DNA of 6,811 bases from positions 1-6,811 of the forward strand of contig RFWS01000057.1 of the NCBI GenBank assembly GCA_009921985.1, written 5' to 3'. This DNA comes from a bacterium. Lineage in GTDB: Bacteria > Verrucomicrobiota > Verrucomicrobiia > Methylacidiphilales > Verrucolacustridaceae. Positions 6,053 to 6,811 of the stretch are shown here, piece after piece; positions within the stretch are counted from its first letter, which is position 1; the number at the start of each line of letters is the position of its first letter. The translations under genes and the position numbers were made by a program. The notes beneath the pieces are model-generated. The model searched no databases, had not been told where the DNA came from, and saw only the letters and a list, made by a program, of their open reading frames with translations.

Positions 6053-6769
6053 ACGACCCGAAACCTTTGGACAGCTGCTTATCTGGCTTTGCTTCTGGCT
6101 CTGCCAGGGGCTCAAGCTCAAACCATCGAGGCAGTTGCCTCTCCTTTTTACAATGCACCCTTCCGGGACTCTTCCGGTTCCCTCCTCAACGGGGCTTACG
6201 TCTCCGTGGGAAGCTTTGGAAACCGCACCGCCAGCGATGTGGTGTCCCTTTTCTCCGGTGCCACTACGGCTTCGGCGGTTGGGGCCGTTCTCACGGCGAA
6301 CTACACCTCGTTGCTGACTCCCGTGGCGGTCAATTCCTCCACCTTTAGCATTTATAACAGCGACGGGTACGCACCGGACAACCTGCTGGATTTCAACAAC
6401 ACTCCTCTATACTCCGTGGTGGCCAAGCAACTGGGTGCTGATCTTTTTGAAATCGGTATCTTTGCTGCTTATGATTTCACGCGAAGCGGTTCCGCTGGTT
6501 CCTATGTTTATAACCGGGGGAGCCAGATTAATTTTGCCAACCTGAACAATGAGCTGGGGGTTGACACCATTCGTTTCCGGCAGGCCGTGCCAGCCGCCGG
6601 AGGTGCCGGTGCGGATGCCCTCGCCGGTTTTGGTGGTGCTAGCTCCACTGGATTTCAGCTGAGCAGTGTGACGTCCACGGTTGTTCCCGAGCCCTCCTCG
6701 GCCTCGCTTATGCTTCTCGGCTCAGCGGGCATCCTCGCACTTCGTCGTCTGCGGAAAAACAACGTCTAA
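6047..6769 (+). CDS. PEP-CTERM sorting-domain protein with shared N-terminal module
   Basis: 240 residues. The signal peptide core is about 7-20, with cleavage after Ala24 (AQA|QT). Residues about 27-140 carry the module seen in the neighbouring secreted proteins: GSLLNGAYVSVGSF (44-57), SDVVSLFSG (63-71), STFSIYNSDG (98-107), TPLYSVVAKQ (119-128), FEIGIFAA (134-141). The C-terminus is a textbook PEP-CTERM signal: VPEPSS at 213-218, hydrophobic helix about 219-231, then RRLRK (233-237). In known systems an exosortase recognises this signal in the inner membrane and the protein is sorted to the cell exterior, often with extracellular polysaccharide. No exosortase gene lies in this window. It begins 42 bp after the previous stop and is probably in the same transcript. 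The biochemical role of the mature domain is unknown. Confidence 0.9.
   Translation: MKTTRNLWTAAYLALLLALPGAQAQTIEAVASPFYNAPFRDSSGSLLNGAYVSVGSFGNRTASDVVSLFSGATTASAVGAVLTANYTSLLTPVAVNSSTFSIYNSDGYAPDNLLDFNNTPLYSVVAKQLGADLFEIGIFAAYDFTRSGSAGSYVYNRGSQINFANLNNELGVDTIRFRQAVPAAGGAGADALAGFGGASSTGFQLSSVTSTVVPEPSSASLMLLGSAGILALRRLRKNNV
6683..6760 (+). other. PEP-CTERM sorting signal
   Basis: This codes for residues 213-238 of the last protein: VPEP motif, about 13-residue hydrophobic stretch with small residues, then an Arg/Lys cluster. All three parts of the signal are intact and lie at the extreme C-terminus. Confidence 0.92.
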
Positions 6770-6811
6770 CCCTTAGGAAAACAAACTTAAACCTAGGAAT
6801 CCAAAAACCAT
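6770..6811. other. A-rich right edge, possible leader of a further gene
   Basis: These are 42 bases after the last stop with no terminator hairpin. CCTAGG (6792-6797) followed by ATCCAAA (6799-6805) repeats the pair seen before the 4745 gene (CCTAGG 4715-4720, ATCCAAA 4726-4732). The window ends in AACCAT, matching the AACCATG context of the 6047 start, so a fourth gene of the operon may begin one base beyond the edge. This is a guess from the pattern. Confidence 0.3.

Noticed and set aside
6770..6805. Terminator after the PEP-CTERM gene from CTTAGG and CCTAGG
   Set aside because: The arms do not match perfectly and no T-run follows on the plus strand.

Overview
The window looks like a chromosomal segment from a member of the Verrucomicrobiota (inference, about 0.7 confidence). 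Three things point there: a C-terminal PEP-CTERM sorting signal, a large secreted protein rich in Thr-Asn pairs with tandem putative Ig domains, and two proteins with the layout I associate with the TIGR02597 family. All five genes encode exported proteins with N-terminal signal peptides. There is no enzyme, transporter, regulator, RNA gene or mobile element.

Layout: two operons diverge from an AT-rich intergenic region (about 3499-3691). The minus-strand operon holds a 789-residue multi-Ig-domain secreted protein (1129-3498), followed after 9 bp by a 345-residue secreted protein (82-1119). The plus-strand operon holds a 338-residue TIGR02597-like protein (3692-4708), a 419-residue secreted protein with an Ig-like domain and an Asp-rich Ca-binding-type motif (4745-6004), and a 240-residue PEP-CTERM protein (6047-6769). 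Positions 1-81 and 6770-6811 hold no recognisable gene; the last bases may sit just before another start codon.

The main observation is that the two operons appear to be built from the same two protein families. The two TIGR02597-like proteins (one per operon) align over their whole length by eye. The other three proteins appear to share an N-terminal module, with a 'YVSVGSF'-like strand near the start and a 'PLYxVV...EIGIF'-like strand near the end, followed by three different C-terminal tails: an Ig array, a DUF5011-like Ig plus Ca-binding-type motif, and a PEP-CTERM anchor. I infer a co-expressed set of surface or extracellular-matrix proteins in which only the PEP-CTERM member carries an exosortase-type anchor. 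What the proteins do is not known from the sequence.
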